From: Zygnema cylindricum | Lineage: Eukaryota; Streptophyta; Zygnematophyceae; Zygnematales; Zygnemataceae | Length of the DNA stretch: 64,000 nucleotides | Direction: 5' to 3' | Assembly (NCBI GenBank): GCA_037447655.1 | Contig: JBBHKE010003529.1 | Span: 18,245-82,244 of the forward strand | Shown: positions 10,080 through 21,213 of the stretch, in pieces | Numbering within the stretch: the first letter of the stretch is position 1 | Layout of the letters: every line of letters begins with the position of its first letter | The notes under the pieces: model-generated | Seen by the model: only the letters and a program-made list of their open reading frames with translations | Told to the model about the DNA's origin: nothing | Databases searched by the model: none | Made by a program: the position numbers and the translations under genes

Positions 10080-11075
10080 TCAATAGTACCTGCAATTGGT
10101 TTGATGTGAGCATGAACTATGTTTTCTTGCTCTATGTCTGATGGTGGAGTGTTTGCTGTTCGCTCTTTCTTTAGAATGCCTCCAGTCTCCCTCCATCAAT
10201 ATTCTGTTTGGTGCTGATTTTTTTGCTACTGTCTTGCAGATTTTCCCACTACACCCATTCGACTCGGTTGGAGGTGTCCTCCATTGTGGTTTCATTGTCA
10301 CGGAATCGCTCCTCTCCCTTTGCAACTCCCCGGCGAATTCGTGCACCCATTGCTTGGTAGCCACCCCTCCTAGTTTTGTCATGATTTGTTTGATGGAATT
10401 TGGGTCGCAACTGCAGTCTTTTGTTGCAGATTCGTGAGTTTTGGATTTGCCTTGGCTGACCTTCTTGTCACATTGGCTGTCTCCACTCTCTTTGTGCAGG
10501 ATACTTTGTACCTGCATGAAGTTAGACTCCTCTTTGTTTTTGGTGCGAGTTTCCTCCTTCCTGTCATTGTCACCTGAATGTGACTGATTGACTATGTCTT
10601 CTCCTTTCGTCTCACTTGCAAGTGAACTGTTGGAGCCATTAGAGTGTCTGTCAACTTTGGACACGTTTGCTGTGCTGGAATCGATGTCCAACAAAAACTC
10701 CACCACTTCGTTCCACTCCCACTGTTCCGTGTTCTGCTCCTCCAACCATGTGAGGACATCTGGGAACTGCTTTAGTAGTGAAAGAATCAACTTACAAATG
10801 TGCGGGGCCATTGAAAAGACTATATTTGCTGACTTTGCTTGGTCTAGTAAGTTAGAATAGTGAGTGATGTATGATTCGATGGGTGTTCCATCTTTGTGGG
10901 ATGTCTGAAGGATATTATTGGTTAGCTCAGTCTTCTTAGACCATGTGGGTGTGATCTGCTCCTCTGTGCATGCGACTGAGTTGTGATCGTCCTTCGCACT
11001 TAGAGAACTCGTTGTAGTCCTTAAACTCTCGTGCATCCCCTTTGACCTTGTCGCATGTTTGACGCGGTCTCTCAT
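10080..11075 (-). pseudogene. Gag-like open frame, 331 codons
   Basis: The minus-strand frame shows a helical segment typical of copia Gag: PIESYITHYSNLLDQ, then a Trp-rich stretch (WLEEQNTEQWEW). A long charged, Ser/Lys-rich tail follows. A primer-binding site of the copia type lies 220 bp upstream (11,293-11,306). There is no zinc knuckle. The true start is probably upstream of the first Met, since the frame is open before it. Likely the gag of a minus-strand family-E relative whose pol is missing. Moderate confidence. Confidence 0.45.
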
Positions 11076-11292
11076 GATTTGTTCCCTGCCAGAATGTTTG
11101 TTCTTCTACTTGGGATTCGGTTTTCGATGAAACCGCTGATCAAGTGTTTTGTTTGCTGCATCTGCAGCCTTTGCAGGAATCAGAAGTGCTGGAATTAGAA
11201 GTGACGTCGTTGTGGACTCACTGCTCGGATTCGCCTGCCCTCGACTCCTCTACTCTAGGGACCTTGAAGACACACGGGGCACCACTATTATA

Positions 11293-11306
11293 GTGGGCCC
11301 ATAACC
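11293..11306 (-). promoter_or_regulatory. Retroelement primer-binding site (half-tRNA iMet type)
   Basis: Minus strand reads GGTTATGGGCCCAC, identical to the site in the window's other copia families. It marks the 5' LTR end of the minus-strand element that owns the 10,080-11,075 gag-like frame. Confidence 0.65.
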
Positions 11307-12304
11307 TATTAGTTTTAGGTGCTCACCTTAGCCCCTCGCTGAGGACTTAAGTAGATAAGCCTAAAACACACACTAGAAGGGGTGCCGGTATGTGACTCAC
11401 AAAGGTTTAGAGATGGGAGTAGAAATAGATGTAGATAATAGATGAGGTAAGTTTAATCAGTTTTAAATAGGATTATAAAAGTAGGAATTACGATTGTCGC
11501 TCTTGACATTTGTCTATCTAATATAGCTGGATTTCTCCTCCTATGACTAAGGTCTAATCTCTATGATCTATGATGATCTTTGATCTCTTTGTACAATGTG
11601 CTTGCTAACTAATGTAAAACACAATTGCCTGAACAACTTGCTATCTTGTGATATGATGTGTGATAGAGATGGATATCTTCCTATGCACTAATCTCTATTT
11701 GTACATGTGCACTCCAATGTTGTTGCTAAATGTGTGCACTGTGTGGTCCAGTGACTACACGCCAAAATAGACAATGTCAACCGTCGGTGGCTGCGCCCAA
11801 ATATACGTGAGAGTTTCCGCCGGAAAGTGTTTGACGTGGAATCCTCATTCGACTTTGTACTATCGATCTTGTCGTCCGTACAATATCGGCGATCGGATTT
11901 CCGTACATAATATCGGCGCTCCGATATCCGTGAATAATATCGTCCGAGATCGCCTGAAATAAACATAAACATGCTCCACTTATACGGTGAGTTGATGTCT
12001 AAAGAAATACTTACAAAATTATTACAAATAAAACAATTTTAGAAGCGAAAAAAAATATGTTTGATAAGCTCTACACGAATCAAAAAAATGCAAAGAAGAT
12101 TCTAACCTCTCATGAATAGATGAAAGACAAAAACAACTCTTTTACAAAATCGAACATTCACTCTCTCTCTCTTACTTCTTTAAAGAAAACTCTTTCAAAC
12201 GGACATCAGCACCGGTTTTTTACAAAGAAAGAGCATGACGCTCCCGAATAATATTTCACTTGCCCAAGAAATTGTTTACTCGCTCCAAAATGTCGAATTC
12301 GATA
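11307..12304. other. Probable LTR of the minus-strand element, plus flank
   Basis: Non-coding. It contains a short ~28-bp tandem repeat around AATATCGGCGATCGG (11,880-11,960). The outer LTR boundary is not evident. Confidence 0.3.
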
Positions 12305-13533
12305 AGTTCATTGAGAAGCCGACTGAGGAATATCCCAAATTATGGTCGCATAACTAAACCGACTTAATTTCGAAGGTCTTTCCCACTTAAATTTCAAAGA
12401 CCAATCATCGTCGTTGTATTTCGGTATCCACTCTCCCGACGACGAATAAAATCTCTCAACTAAAGCAAAAGTTCCCTCGGTTTGGAGATCGTTTCTTGGA
12501 CAAGCTGACCAAAAAATGACTTCGATAACGTCACCGTTTGTCACATTTTTACTTGGCGTCACGTCACAAATAATATCTCCGAATTTCGTTTTACTCAGTA
12601 CGGAATCGGCGATAACGGGAGGAAGAAACCCTAATCGTCGAGAAAGGAGGTTGGGAGGAGAGGGACCGCCGGGAACTCTTTTTCCAAGTGCTAAAGCAAT
12701 AGCCAGTTTTCGAAATTCTTGAATATAGGCACTAAGTGTGTGAGGACCAAATAGTGTGGATGCACCCCGAAAAAAAAAAAAAAAACAGAAATCCATCTTT
12801 TCTTAGTTTTTAGGCTAAGTCATTCTTTTTTTGTTCATTCTTTATTCTCAAAGTTGAAAAGATTACAGCTCATATTTTTTTGATAGTTGGATAGAAAAGT
12901 CGCAGTTTTACAACACCGCGGGTTATTTATAAATAGTTATTTGAGTAAAGAAATCATTTAACTTTCTTATTGTTGTTAAATTTAATTTTTGTTACAAATG
13001 ACGCAGATGATTAATGACCGCTTAGAATTAGTATTAAAACCCATATTTTGTAGTTAGAGGTAAAAAAAAAAAACAGCACCGAGTAAGTTTTATAAACCTT
13101 CATAGGTTCAAAGTTAAAAGTAAAACAACCATCATGCCAAATTGAGCCTAATTTTGTGCTTTTCTGAGTTGATAATTGTCTATTTGGGCAAAAGAAAACA
13201 CAAAGAAAATCATGAAATACGCAACGAAATTATGATGTAGAAACAAAATTGGGGATTGAAGTTATGATGTAAAAATGAAAATTATAAAGAAGACACTAAA
13301 AGTTACATGACAAAAGTGCGATTTCAACACCAAAATAAAAACAAAAGAAACTAAGAAACAAACCTCATATCGCTGGACCTGGTATTCTTCAAAAGTGGTA
13401 ACATATTGAGAATAAGCATTAGAAAGTCCTCCAATAACAATTTTTGTCTTATTCCCAAACTCGTCCGGTATGGTTTCTCGGAGAGCCGCCTTCACCGCAT
13501 TCCGGAGGCGGCGACCAGCCATGGTGCTCAGCT
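12305..13533 (-). pseudogene. Neutral ceramidase, C-terminal two exons only
   Basis: Neutral ceramidases hydrolyse the N-acyl bond of ceramide. The upstream exon (about 13,533-13,368) encodes STMAGRRLRNAV and GLSNAYSQYVTTFEEYQVQ and ends at a good donor (gtttgt). The next exon (12,765-12,305) encodes GASTLFGPHTLSAYIQEF, RLGFLPPV and FWSACPRNDL. Together they are the end of the catalytic domain and the start of the C-terminal immunoglobulin-like domain. All N-terminal exons, including those for the metal-binding residues, are absent, and the protein stops early after IIWDIPQSAS. The acceptor before GASTLF reads tttcgg instead of tttcag, so normal splicing is lost unless an upstream AG at about 12,797 is used. 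Family assignment is firm; it is a truncated relic. Confidence 0.85.
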
Positions 13534-13722
13534 CTAAGGAGGGAGGGAGGGAGGGGGAGATCAGGCAGGGAAGGGGAAAGAGAGAGGGGAGAAGAGAGAG
13601 GGGAGGAAGGGAATGAGGGAGGTAAAAAGTCTAAGGAGGTAAGGAGGGGAGGGGGGGTAGGGAGAGCGGGAAGGAAGGGGAGTGAAGGGAAGGGAAGGGA
13701 GTGAAAGGCAGAAAAGAGAGTG
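13534..13722. repeat. Purine-rich low-complexity tract
   Basis: GGGAGG/GGAAGG repeats. This is the pyrimidine side of the ceramidase acceptor on the minus strand. Confidence 0.75.
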
Positions 13723-14029
13723 GCTCTATAAGGTACGATGGTTGGAAAGAAGGGTGACACTACAGGGAGAGCAAGAGAAAGAGAGACAGAAGGGTACGAA
13801 AAATATTTGAGAGAGAGGGATGAGTATGGTTGAAAACTAAAAGGCATACGATTTCTAATATTTTTTACGGATACATATTTTAATGTGTATAATCCTACGG
13901 CTAATATTCCATTTTTGCTGTTCCCAAATTAGCATTAACACCAAATTTAGAATACACATTTTTTTTGAAAAATTTCAAATTCTTAATAGCATCAAGTACA
14001 GTAAATTTTCTTCAAACACGTTTTAAACT

Positions 14030-14157
14030 TTGACACTAATAACGATTCGCGGTGTACTGTACACCGTGAATCGCTATTAGCGTAATAAAATAGATAGCGT
14101 AGTGAAACAATTGAGAAGCAGGATAAATTAAAAAGCATGATGGTAAACTATCTGAGT
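14030..14157. repeat. Two TIR-element ends back to back
   Basis: One end, CGATTCGCGGTGTA, finishes at 14,056. An oppositely oriented end, TACACCGTGAATCGC, starts at 14,059, forming an interrupted palindrome. Neither partner end is intact nearby. Confidence 0.55.
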
Positions 14158-14995
14158 CCAAGGGTTACAAAAGAGGTGGCATGGCCAAATCTGAAAAACT
14201 ACACTAAAAACAAATAGAGCGATGGGAACAAAAAAAAAAGGAAACAACAACAAGGAAAATAAAAGCACCCAAACTCAAAATGAAAAGCACGACAACTCAC
14301 AAAATCAAAACTACAACCCCAGCCCCAAATCAATTAAATATCTACGAAAAGCAACCCCGAAAGTCCCCTTATCCCGGAGGAGCACGTTAAAGGAGTTCCA
14401 GAACACGTCGACGATCTATAACTGCAACAGCCGATCGGAGGATAATAGAAGCCTGCACTTGCCGTAAAGCCACAGATAAGCGTTGACGATAAAAATAAGT
14501 AAGGACAGAAGGAGGAGGGCTCCCAGGTCCTCGGCGCTCGAAAGCACGTCGAGCACAAGTACAAAAAACTCATCCATTGCAACACCCAAACAACCAAAGA
14601 TCTCGACGGCCATCGGAATAAAGTCATCCATAGGGTCCTAGTGGGCATAATCACGCTCCTTCGCCTTTGCGGCATCACGAGCTGCCACCCCAACATGTTA
14701 AGCTGCCTAACCAACAACTGTAGCTGAAGTAGGGTTCGCAAAAAAAATTTCACCAAAGATGCGATGGGCACCATCAAGCAAAATAACATCAATCCAACTT
14801 GAGGGAATAATATGAGAAACCTCTCGACGCATAGAAAAACCCCCTTCCGAAGCGATAGTCGCAACGTCATCGCGAATAGTGTCGTGCGCTTGGATCAAAT
14901 CTCCCCCATGGGAGCAACAAAGCAAATGGAGCCCATCGGGCCTGAAGACACAACCACATGAACAAACAAGAGAGCCAAGTAAAGGAGGATGGGGG
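14158..14995 (-). pseudogene. Retroelement C-terminal segment, PD-(D/E)XK-like (copy 2)
   Basis: Clearly homologous to 1-840 over its full length, including the A-rich 3' end and GGTGGCATGGCC. The protein is split by frameshifts: 14925-14707 keeps IQAHDTIRDDVATIAS and WIDVILLDGA, and 14631-14416 keeps DDFIPMAVEIFGC. This copy is therefore more decayed than copy 1. Confidence 0.5.
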
Positions 14996-14999
14996 AGGC

Positions 15000-16610
15000 C
15001 AAGGCGAAACCGAAGGGCGGTGGTGAATTGAGCAGGCGAGCATCATTTACGCTATTTAAAAATCTCATATTTTAGGAAAAAATAGATTATTCTAATTTAT
15101 CGTTAACTCTAATTTTTAAACCGCTTTGTAATAATTGTCGGCACATAATATCTTCACACTAAAATATGTGCATGTACGAAATTGTTCAAATCGCACAACG
15201 TCGTGTATTCCTAACATCCGCAAGCGCTGTAAATTTTTCACACAATTACATGTTTGCGTGACTCCGCGAATCGTGTAATGCGTGATCAGTTATGTTTCCC
15301 GTTAGTACGAATCTAGAACTGACCGCGGCACGCTGTTGCGTCCAAAAATGTTGTCGCCTGTTCGTCGCTTGTACTAAAATATACACTAAAACTGTCCCTT
15401 AACTTTAATTACTTCGCTGTTTAACGGTTCTATTAGAGTATGTGAACGTTAACATGTGTCTTAATTCTAAATTGATTGCTTTTTAGCGTCAACATTCACA
15501 AGAATAACAGTTATTAGCGTTAATGTTAACTCTAAAAGAGTCTCGTATACGAAAAAATTTGACCTTTCACTGGTAACTCGTCATAAGAATGGTCGCTCAA
15601 CATTACACATGGCATGGTTCCAATCCACTAAAATATTATGGCTGAAAATATTCGTCCACAATGTAGCACCAACCGATTTTAGGTCCCATCGCCTATTCCA
15701 AAAAAAATCCGTGTATTCATTAACTTGCAACATTTTTCATAGCGCTTTCACCAAAATCATCGTCGCCTACCACGTGGGTATTTTCCCACTGTAACCAGAA
15801 CTCATTTTCGTTCATTTCCGCTTTTATTTTGACTTTAAAAAAAAAAATCACGATCATATTTCAAATTATACGTTTTTGTGACGTTCTCAAGAGTTGCAGC
15901 ATCAAAAATTCAACCGAAATTTTAAAAATTGGATTTTGGATTGAAAAAAAATCCCCGCTCTTTCTTCCCTTTGGGATGTTCTTCTTTGCTATATATATTT
16001 ATATTTTTCGACAATCATGGCACCACTTATTCTCGTTTTACAAACTTCTTTGACTTTACATTTTTTTGCTTCGCATCCATTTTTAATCTCAACTGTCACC
16101 TATTATTGTTTACTAATATGTGGCCAATCTCTTCTCCAATCACTATTTTTTTCGGGATTTATTATGCGAGAAACTTTGGAGATGTTCCTATCCCTCCATT
16201 ACCAATCGACAACAACTTTGAGAGAGGGGACATCCGCGATTCGGAGGAGACGCAAATGCCTCGTGATGGAGAAAAATTTCAGTATAGGGACCCTCTCGAG
16301 GAAGAAGCTCCGACCAGAGATCTTGAAGAGGAGGGTGGAAGCTACCTTAAGCTCGCGCGTACACACTATAAAACTTAACATGTTTCGACGAAGATTACTC
16401 GCATGCGAGTAATCAGTTGGATGATCGCCGATGAACAAGACAACGGGAAAGCAAAACTCATTCCGAGGACCGTGAGGAAGTTCGCGAACACTTCACAGGA
16501 GACTACCACTTCACGGGAGACTACAATTGTAGTAATTGTTATAGCCATTACTATTTTCCATTATTGCGTAAATCATGGCTGTCTAAATGCTTGGCACTCT
16601 CTCTCGACGT
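15000..16610. other. Intergenic; decayed TIR repeats and two overlapping weak frames
   Basis: 15,040-15,550 repeats phrases of the TIR family (ACGCTATTT, TTAACTCTAATTT). Overlapping frames at 15,929-16,378 and 16,017-16,412 contain an acidic segment (RDSEETQMPRDGE) but have no recognisable domain or splice framework. I call no gene. Confidence 0.4.
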
Positions 16611-16611
16611 G

Positions 16612-16925
16612 AGATCACTATTCCACTCCCACACTCCCTTTCTCCCTCTCTTCTTTACCCCTCTCCCTTATCCCCCTCCCTTATGTCCCTCTCTCCTCCC
16701 TTTCTCTCCCTTGCCCTCTATACTTCTCCCCTACATAAACCTCACCCCTCGTCCCCTCTCTCTCTCTTTCTCTTTCCCCATCTCCCTCTGTCTGAATGAA
16801 TCTCTCCCCTCTCTCTCTCCCTCCCCCCTCTCCTTATCTTTATCCCTATTTTTCTATTTCTCCCTCTTCTCCCCCTATACCTCTCCTCTCCTTATCTCCC
16901 GTCTCTCACCCCCTCCTCTCATATC
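16612..16925. repeat. Pyrimidine-rich low-complexity tract
   Basis: CTCTCTCCCT/CCCTTATC-type runs. The Leu/Ser/Pro frames in it are artefacts. Confidence 0.8.
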
Positions 16926-17692
16926 GTTACGGTCTCTTCCACTTACAAATGGCAATGCTTATCATCTCTTGTGCATCGTCATTCATGTTTAACCCTCCTC
17001 GAGTACATTGTAATTGATGAAAGGGTGTTTTATGATAAAAGCGATGCGATTGACTCGTCATTTTAATCATATCCTAATGCATGGGCGACGACATTGTGTC
17101 CTCGCCTCAACATTGTTACGGTGGTTTTAGGGTTGTGCCGAAGATTTGCTCACGTGGCTAAATAGTGGGAGTAGTTGAAGCGGTGACGGAAGCGCTTCGC
17201 CGCCACAATGTTGTGAGAGATTGTTAATTAGAAAACGTATTATATTGTTTTGCATGCTGGTATTATGCACGTGCAGGCCTTTGTTGGGGAGACGAACCTA
17301 TTGTCGTTTCAACTTTGAAATGCGGTAGAAATTTGTACATATTGAGATAACGTTTCATTTGGCGTCGCCTCAATATTGGACTCTTGTTGAAAATAATACC
17401 ACGTGTTCAGTGAACTGTTCGTTTTGTTTTGTTCTGTATACATCGTTGGAATAAATGTATAAGCGACAAATTGGTCACGCCGCTACGTACATGTGTTGTA
17501 CATAATTTTCTAACGTATACATGTGTATAAATATGTGATAAACCAATACACTACAGACAATCCACATTTTTAGGTAACTTTGACATACCACACTGTCTCT
17601 TTCATTGTCGTTTCCTATCTCACCTTTTTTTCCATTCTAGTGTGACACGTCATGGTGAAGAGTGGTAAGCAACCAACCAAGCACCTAACCAA
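16926..17692. other. Intergenic flank of the TRIM
   Basis: No coding signal recognised. It contains ACATGTGT/TGTACAT short palindromes at 17,480-17,530. Confidence 0.4.
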
Positions 17693-17919
17693 TGTTGGAT
17701 TGGCACGTGAAGCCGGTTCAATACGGGGTAGAATATGGAATATCCATACTCGAGCCGCCCGTAAGAAAAGGGTACGGACCTGCCAGTCTCTACATCGAGC
17801 TGGTGGCACAGTGGTAGTGCGTTTGCAGCTGAAGTGAAAGGTCCCAGATTCGAACCCTGGCCGGCTCAATTTTCCTAACTGTGGGACATGCGGAATCCCG
17901 GATTTCTTGGAAATCAACA
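17693..17919 (+). repeat. TRIM 5' LTR
   Basis: Differs from the 3' LTR by an indel-rich stretch just upstream of the tRNA-like unit and by a 2-nt indel in the D-loop position. The insertion is therefore not very recent. Confidence 0.85.
17797..17867 (+). tRNA. tRNA-like Pol III unit in TRIM 5' LTR (probably non-decoding)
   Basis: The 71 nt fold as a canonical cloverleaf. Acceptor GAGCTGG pairs with CCGGCTC. The D-arm is GCAC/GTGC and the anticodon arm TTTGC-AGCTGAA-GTGAA. A 5-nt variable loop follows, then a T-arm with TTCGAAC loop. Box A (TGGCACAGTGG) is consensus and box B is GATTCGAACCC. A TTTT run lies 2 nt past the acceptor stem (17,870-17,873). Position 33 is G instead of U and the T-stem has one mismatch, so it is tRNA-like rather than a functional decoding tRNA. 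If read literally the anticodon would be CTG. Confidence 0.6.
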
Positions 17920-17932
17920 TGGTATCAGAGTC
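17920..17932 (+). promoter_or_regulatory. TRIM primer-binding site (iMet 3' end)
   Basis: TGGTATCAGAGTC abuts the 5' LTR. It matches the complement of the 3' end of plant initiator Met tRNA except near its inner end, unlike the half-tRNA site of the copia families in this window. Confidence 0.8.
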
Positions 17933-17976
17933 AGCGGGATACCGGATGGTTTGACGGGCTTTCCCGTGAGGGGGGT

Positions 17977-18194
17977 TGTTGGATTGGCACGTGAAGCCGG
18001 TTCAATACGGGGTAGAATATGGAATATCCATACTCGAGCCGCCCAAAGAAAAGGCTGACTCGCCGTCTCTACAAAGCTGGTGGCACAGTGGTTGCGTTTG
18101 CAGCTGAAGTGAAAGGTCCCAGGTTCGAACCCTGGCCGGCTCAATTTTCCTAAGTGTGGGACATGCCGAATCACGGATTTCTTGGAAATCAACA
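17977..18194 (+). repeat. TRIM 3' LTR
   Basis: Second LTR, immediately after the polypurine tract and before the ACCAA duplication. Confidence 0.85.
18074..18142 (+). tRNA. tRNA-like Pol III unit in TRIM 3' LTR
   Basis: Same unit as at 17,797. Box A is consensus (TGGCACAGTGG), box B is GGTTCGAACCC with a perfect CCAGG/CCTGG T-stem, and TTTT occurs at 18,145-18,148. The first acceptor base is changed and the D-loop is 2 nt shorter. The two copies have decayed at different places. Confidence 0.55.
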
Positions 18195-18199
18195 ACCAA

Positions 18200-18555
18200 G
18201 GGGCCAACCAAGCGGCTATGCATTGGAGGCTTATGCGTCTTTGTTTTTCGCCATTACAACTTAACCCTAACCAGTCACCGGAAGAGTCAGAGAGGGATAG
18301 AGAGGCGGTGGATAAGAAAGTTAGGGTAGGGATGAGAGCGGAGGGGTTGGCAAGGGAAAGGGCGACAGCGGAGGTCCTTTCAATTCAATGGGAGCCACCG
18401 TCGGATGCACAACAACAAAGAGAGCCATCCGTGGATATAGGGAGGGAAAGGTAATCGTCGGTAGAGGTACAAAACGAAGGGAAGGAGGAGGATGAGGTAG
18501 GGAGGGAAGGAGAGAGAAACATGAGGTTGAGTAACATACACTATCGTCGTTAAAT
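18200..18555. other. Intergenic, weak frame
   Basis: A 90-codon frame (18,182-18,454) begins inside the TRIM LTR end and is Glu/Arg-rich with no domain. Not called as a gene. Confidence 0.4.
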
Positions 18556-18873
18556 TTTTCGCGTGCGATTCCTTACATCAGGCCGAGTTGTTGTTTTGTC
18601 AATACCCAACCACGCCAAAATGTCGTGTTACCAATACTGGTTAAGTAACGTACAGTATTGTACTTTGATTTTTTGCGCGTGCGATCCGTCACATCACGCC
18701 ACGTTGTCGAGTTCTCAATATCCGTACACTACTGTTATTTCAGTGTTGGCGTGACGTACAATGTGTCGTGATATCAATACCGGTAGAGTAGGGTATAGTA
18801 TCGCACTTTTAAATTTGGCGCGTGCGATCTCGTCACATCACGCCACGTTGTCGTATTCTCAATATCTATACAC
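18556..18873 (+). repeat. Dispersed repeat, three imperfect tandem units
   Basis: Units contain GCGTGCGATC, CACATCACGCCACGTTG and CTCAATATC, starting near 18,560, 18,675 and 18,818. An inverted copy lies at 24,829-24,960. Confidence 0.6.
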
Positions 18874-19553
18874 TACACATCGAATCGTAATTAGAGTAAA
18901 TAACGCTAATTCGGTCGCCCTTAAATTCGACTCTATCACGTTAAATAGAGTAAATGATTCAAATCTTTTCATTATACTATTTACGGTAATGTTTAATTAA
19001 CGTAAAAAATCCTAATTTAGGATTATTTTAAATAGTGTGGAGTACGAACAACGTATGACTGTGCAAAATTGTACTTTTATAAGTAAAAAGGTACAAATAA
19101 TAATTTAATAAAATCGGGCTCGCATGTGAAATTGCACTAAACAAAAAAAAAAAATTGCATCCAAAAAATCTCGTTCGCATTGCTCTGTCCGTCGACAACA
19201 TTCTCGCCCGTGTGAACATTTACATGAATTTACATGTGAAAATTTTATAGTTAAACTTCAATAGTATGAGTTGAGACAAATATTATATATCTATGAGACA
19301 AATATTACTAACGTCATAATGACGTCAAAATATACGGGCTGATGATTTTCGTATGTCTAAATAATTTAGTGTTTATAAGTACAACACGGATAATTATTGC
19401 CGACATAAGCTAATATAGAGTACATAAATAAAGTAGAATAAAATTCCTCTGTGAAAAGGTTATATCACAATAATTAGCGGTTATAACTCTAATATTATTT
19501 TTTTGTTTTTTCGCTCTAGTTTTTTCTTTACTATAATTATGATTCGCGGTGTA
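18874..19553. mobile_element. TA-flanked TIR element, long form (680 bp)
   Basis: Starts TACACATCGAATCGTAATTA and ends TAATTATGATTCGCGGTGTA, inverted relative to each other. The flanks join to give the uninterrupted site seen at 18,730 (GTACAC-TA-CTGTTATTTCAGTGTTGG), so the target duplication is TA, as in Tc1/mariner-type elements. No transposase frame. Confidence 0.6.
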
Positions 19554-20044
19554 CCGTAATTTCAGTGTTGGCATCACGTGCGATTTTCGTACATTGTACG
19601 CACTGTTCTATCGCATTGTACATGGTAAAGACCATGACGATGCCAAGTGGATGGTTTGATTCGCGTTTTGTTCATGTAGGGGGTTTGATAAAGCGTAAAA
19701 GTTTCACATTGATTTGAGCATTCGATCTCAATCTAATGAACGATATGAATGAATGGAATGAATATATCATATAGTATTAAATATTTTAATGTTAAATCTT
19801 GAATACACATTAAACCATTAGCATTATTAAACAATTATTCGTTTAAACAGAATACAAATGGTTTTTGTTTATTGTATATTAAGGTGTTGCATGTCTTTTT
19901 TTTTTTTTTCAAAATATACAAAAAAAAAAAAACAAACAAAATAAATAACCACAAAACAATCTTGATCACATAACAAAAACGCAAGAAACAAATGTAAACA
20001 TAACAAAAAAATAAAATAAAAAATAAAAAAAACATCAAACTAAA
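19554..20044. other. AT-rich intergenic
   Basis: Contains a poly-A/poly-T rich part (19,890-20,040). No gene is recognised. Confidence 0.5.
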
Positions 20045-20765
20045 ATAGGATTCAACCAACTTAGTCCAAAGACCCTGATGGTTGGAACAACATCATTATC
20101 AGCTCGATGGCTGACTAACACTACAAACATGTATTTTCTTTTATATTTTTTGATAGTTAGAATATGTTGATTACTTTAAGTACTTTTTTTTGTTTTCGAT
20201 CAAGCACCTTAGTCGAAGACCCAGATGGTTGCATAAACATCATTAGCAGCTCAAAGGTTGACTAACATTACAATCACTTATAATTTATTAATTTTCGTTG
20301 TTTTTTATAATAGATTGATTACTTTGAGTACTTTGTTTTTATTGTTTTTTTTTTTTGTGATCAACCAACTTAGTCCTACGACTCAGAAGGTTGCAAAAAC
20401 ATCACTATCAGCTCGGAGGCTGACCAACATTACAAACAATTGTTTTCATTCATAATACTTGTTTATTAGATTACATTGTTACTTTGAAATTTTTTTTTCT
20501 TTGTTTTTTCGATCAACCAACTTGTTCTAAAGACTAAGAAAGTTGTTGAACATCATTATTAGCTCAAAGGCTGACCAACATTACAAACATTGGTATATAC
20601 AATATTTTTAAAATACAACATAAATACTTTGACTAGTTTCTTTTAGTGAAACTTGATTACTTTGTTTTTTTTTTATATGACCAGCATTACAAATATTAGT
20701 TTTTTTTGTTTTTTAGAAATACAATAGAATTACTTTGAATACTTTGAATACTTTGTTTTGGTGAT
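20045..20765 (+). repeat. ~155-bp minisatellite, about 4.5 diverged units
   Basis: Each unit holds ATCAACCAACTTAGTCC, a GGTTG...ACATCATTA segment, CAGCTC...GCTGACCAACATTAC and a T-rich tail with GATTACTTTGA. Unit starts are near 20,051, 20,199, 20,359 and 20,512. Confidence 0.7.
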
Positions 20766-20775
20766 ACTTTGATTA

Positions 20776-20806
<31 letters not shown>

Positions 20807-21009
20807 TTCATCATCATCTTCTTCATCTTCATCATCATCATCGTCATCATCATCATCATCATCATCATTACATCATCATCATCATCATCATCATCGTCAT
20901 CATGATCATCATCAACGTCATCAATATCATCATCATCCTCATCATCATCATCATCATTATCATCATCATTACATCATCATCGTCATCATCATCATTATCA
21001 TTATCATTA

Positions 21010-21090
<81 letters not shown>

Positions 21091-21152
21091 TGTCATCATC
21101 ATCATCATCAACGTCATCATCTTCATCAACCTCATCGTCATCATCATCATCG

Positions 21153-21213
<61 letters not shown>

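Larger units (their letters stand above)
17693..18194 (+). mobile_element. TRIM retrotransposon with tRNA-like sequence in both LTRs
   Basis: A complete 502-bp non-autonomous LTR element. The LTRs are 17,693-17,919 (227 bp) and 17,977-18,194 (218 bp), both starting TGTTGGATTGG and ending AAATCAACA. The 57-bp interior consists of a primer-binding site (TGGTATCAGAGTC) and a polypurine tract (GAGGGGGGT), with no coding capacity. The flanks are a perfect 5-bp duplication ACCAA (17,688-17,692 and 18,195-18,199). Each LTR contains a tRNA-like Pol III unit. Known plant Cassandra TRIMs carry 5S rRNA sequence in the LTR; I know of no tRNA counterpart, so this looks like a distinct design. Confidence 0.88.

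Noticed and set aside
10141-10860. Plus-strand frames at 10,141-10,860
   Set aside because: They are the antisense of the longer gag-like minus frame at 10,080-11,075.
17797-18142. Two genuine decoding tRNA genes
   Set aside because: The cloverleaf is good, but position 33 is not U, the stems have mismatches, and both copies are inside LTRs of one mobile element.
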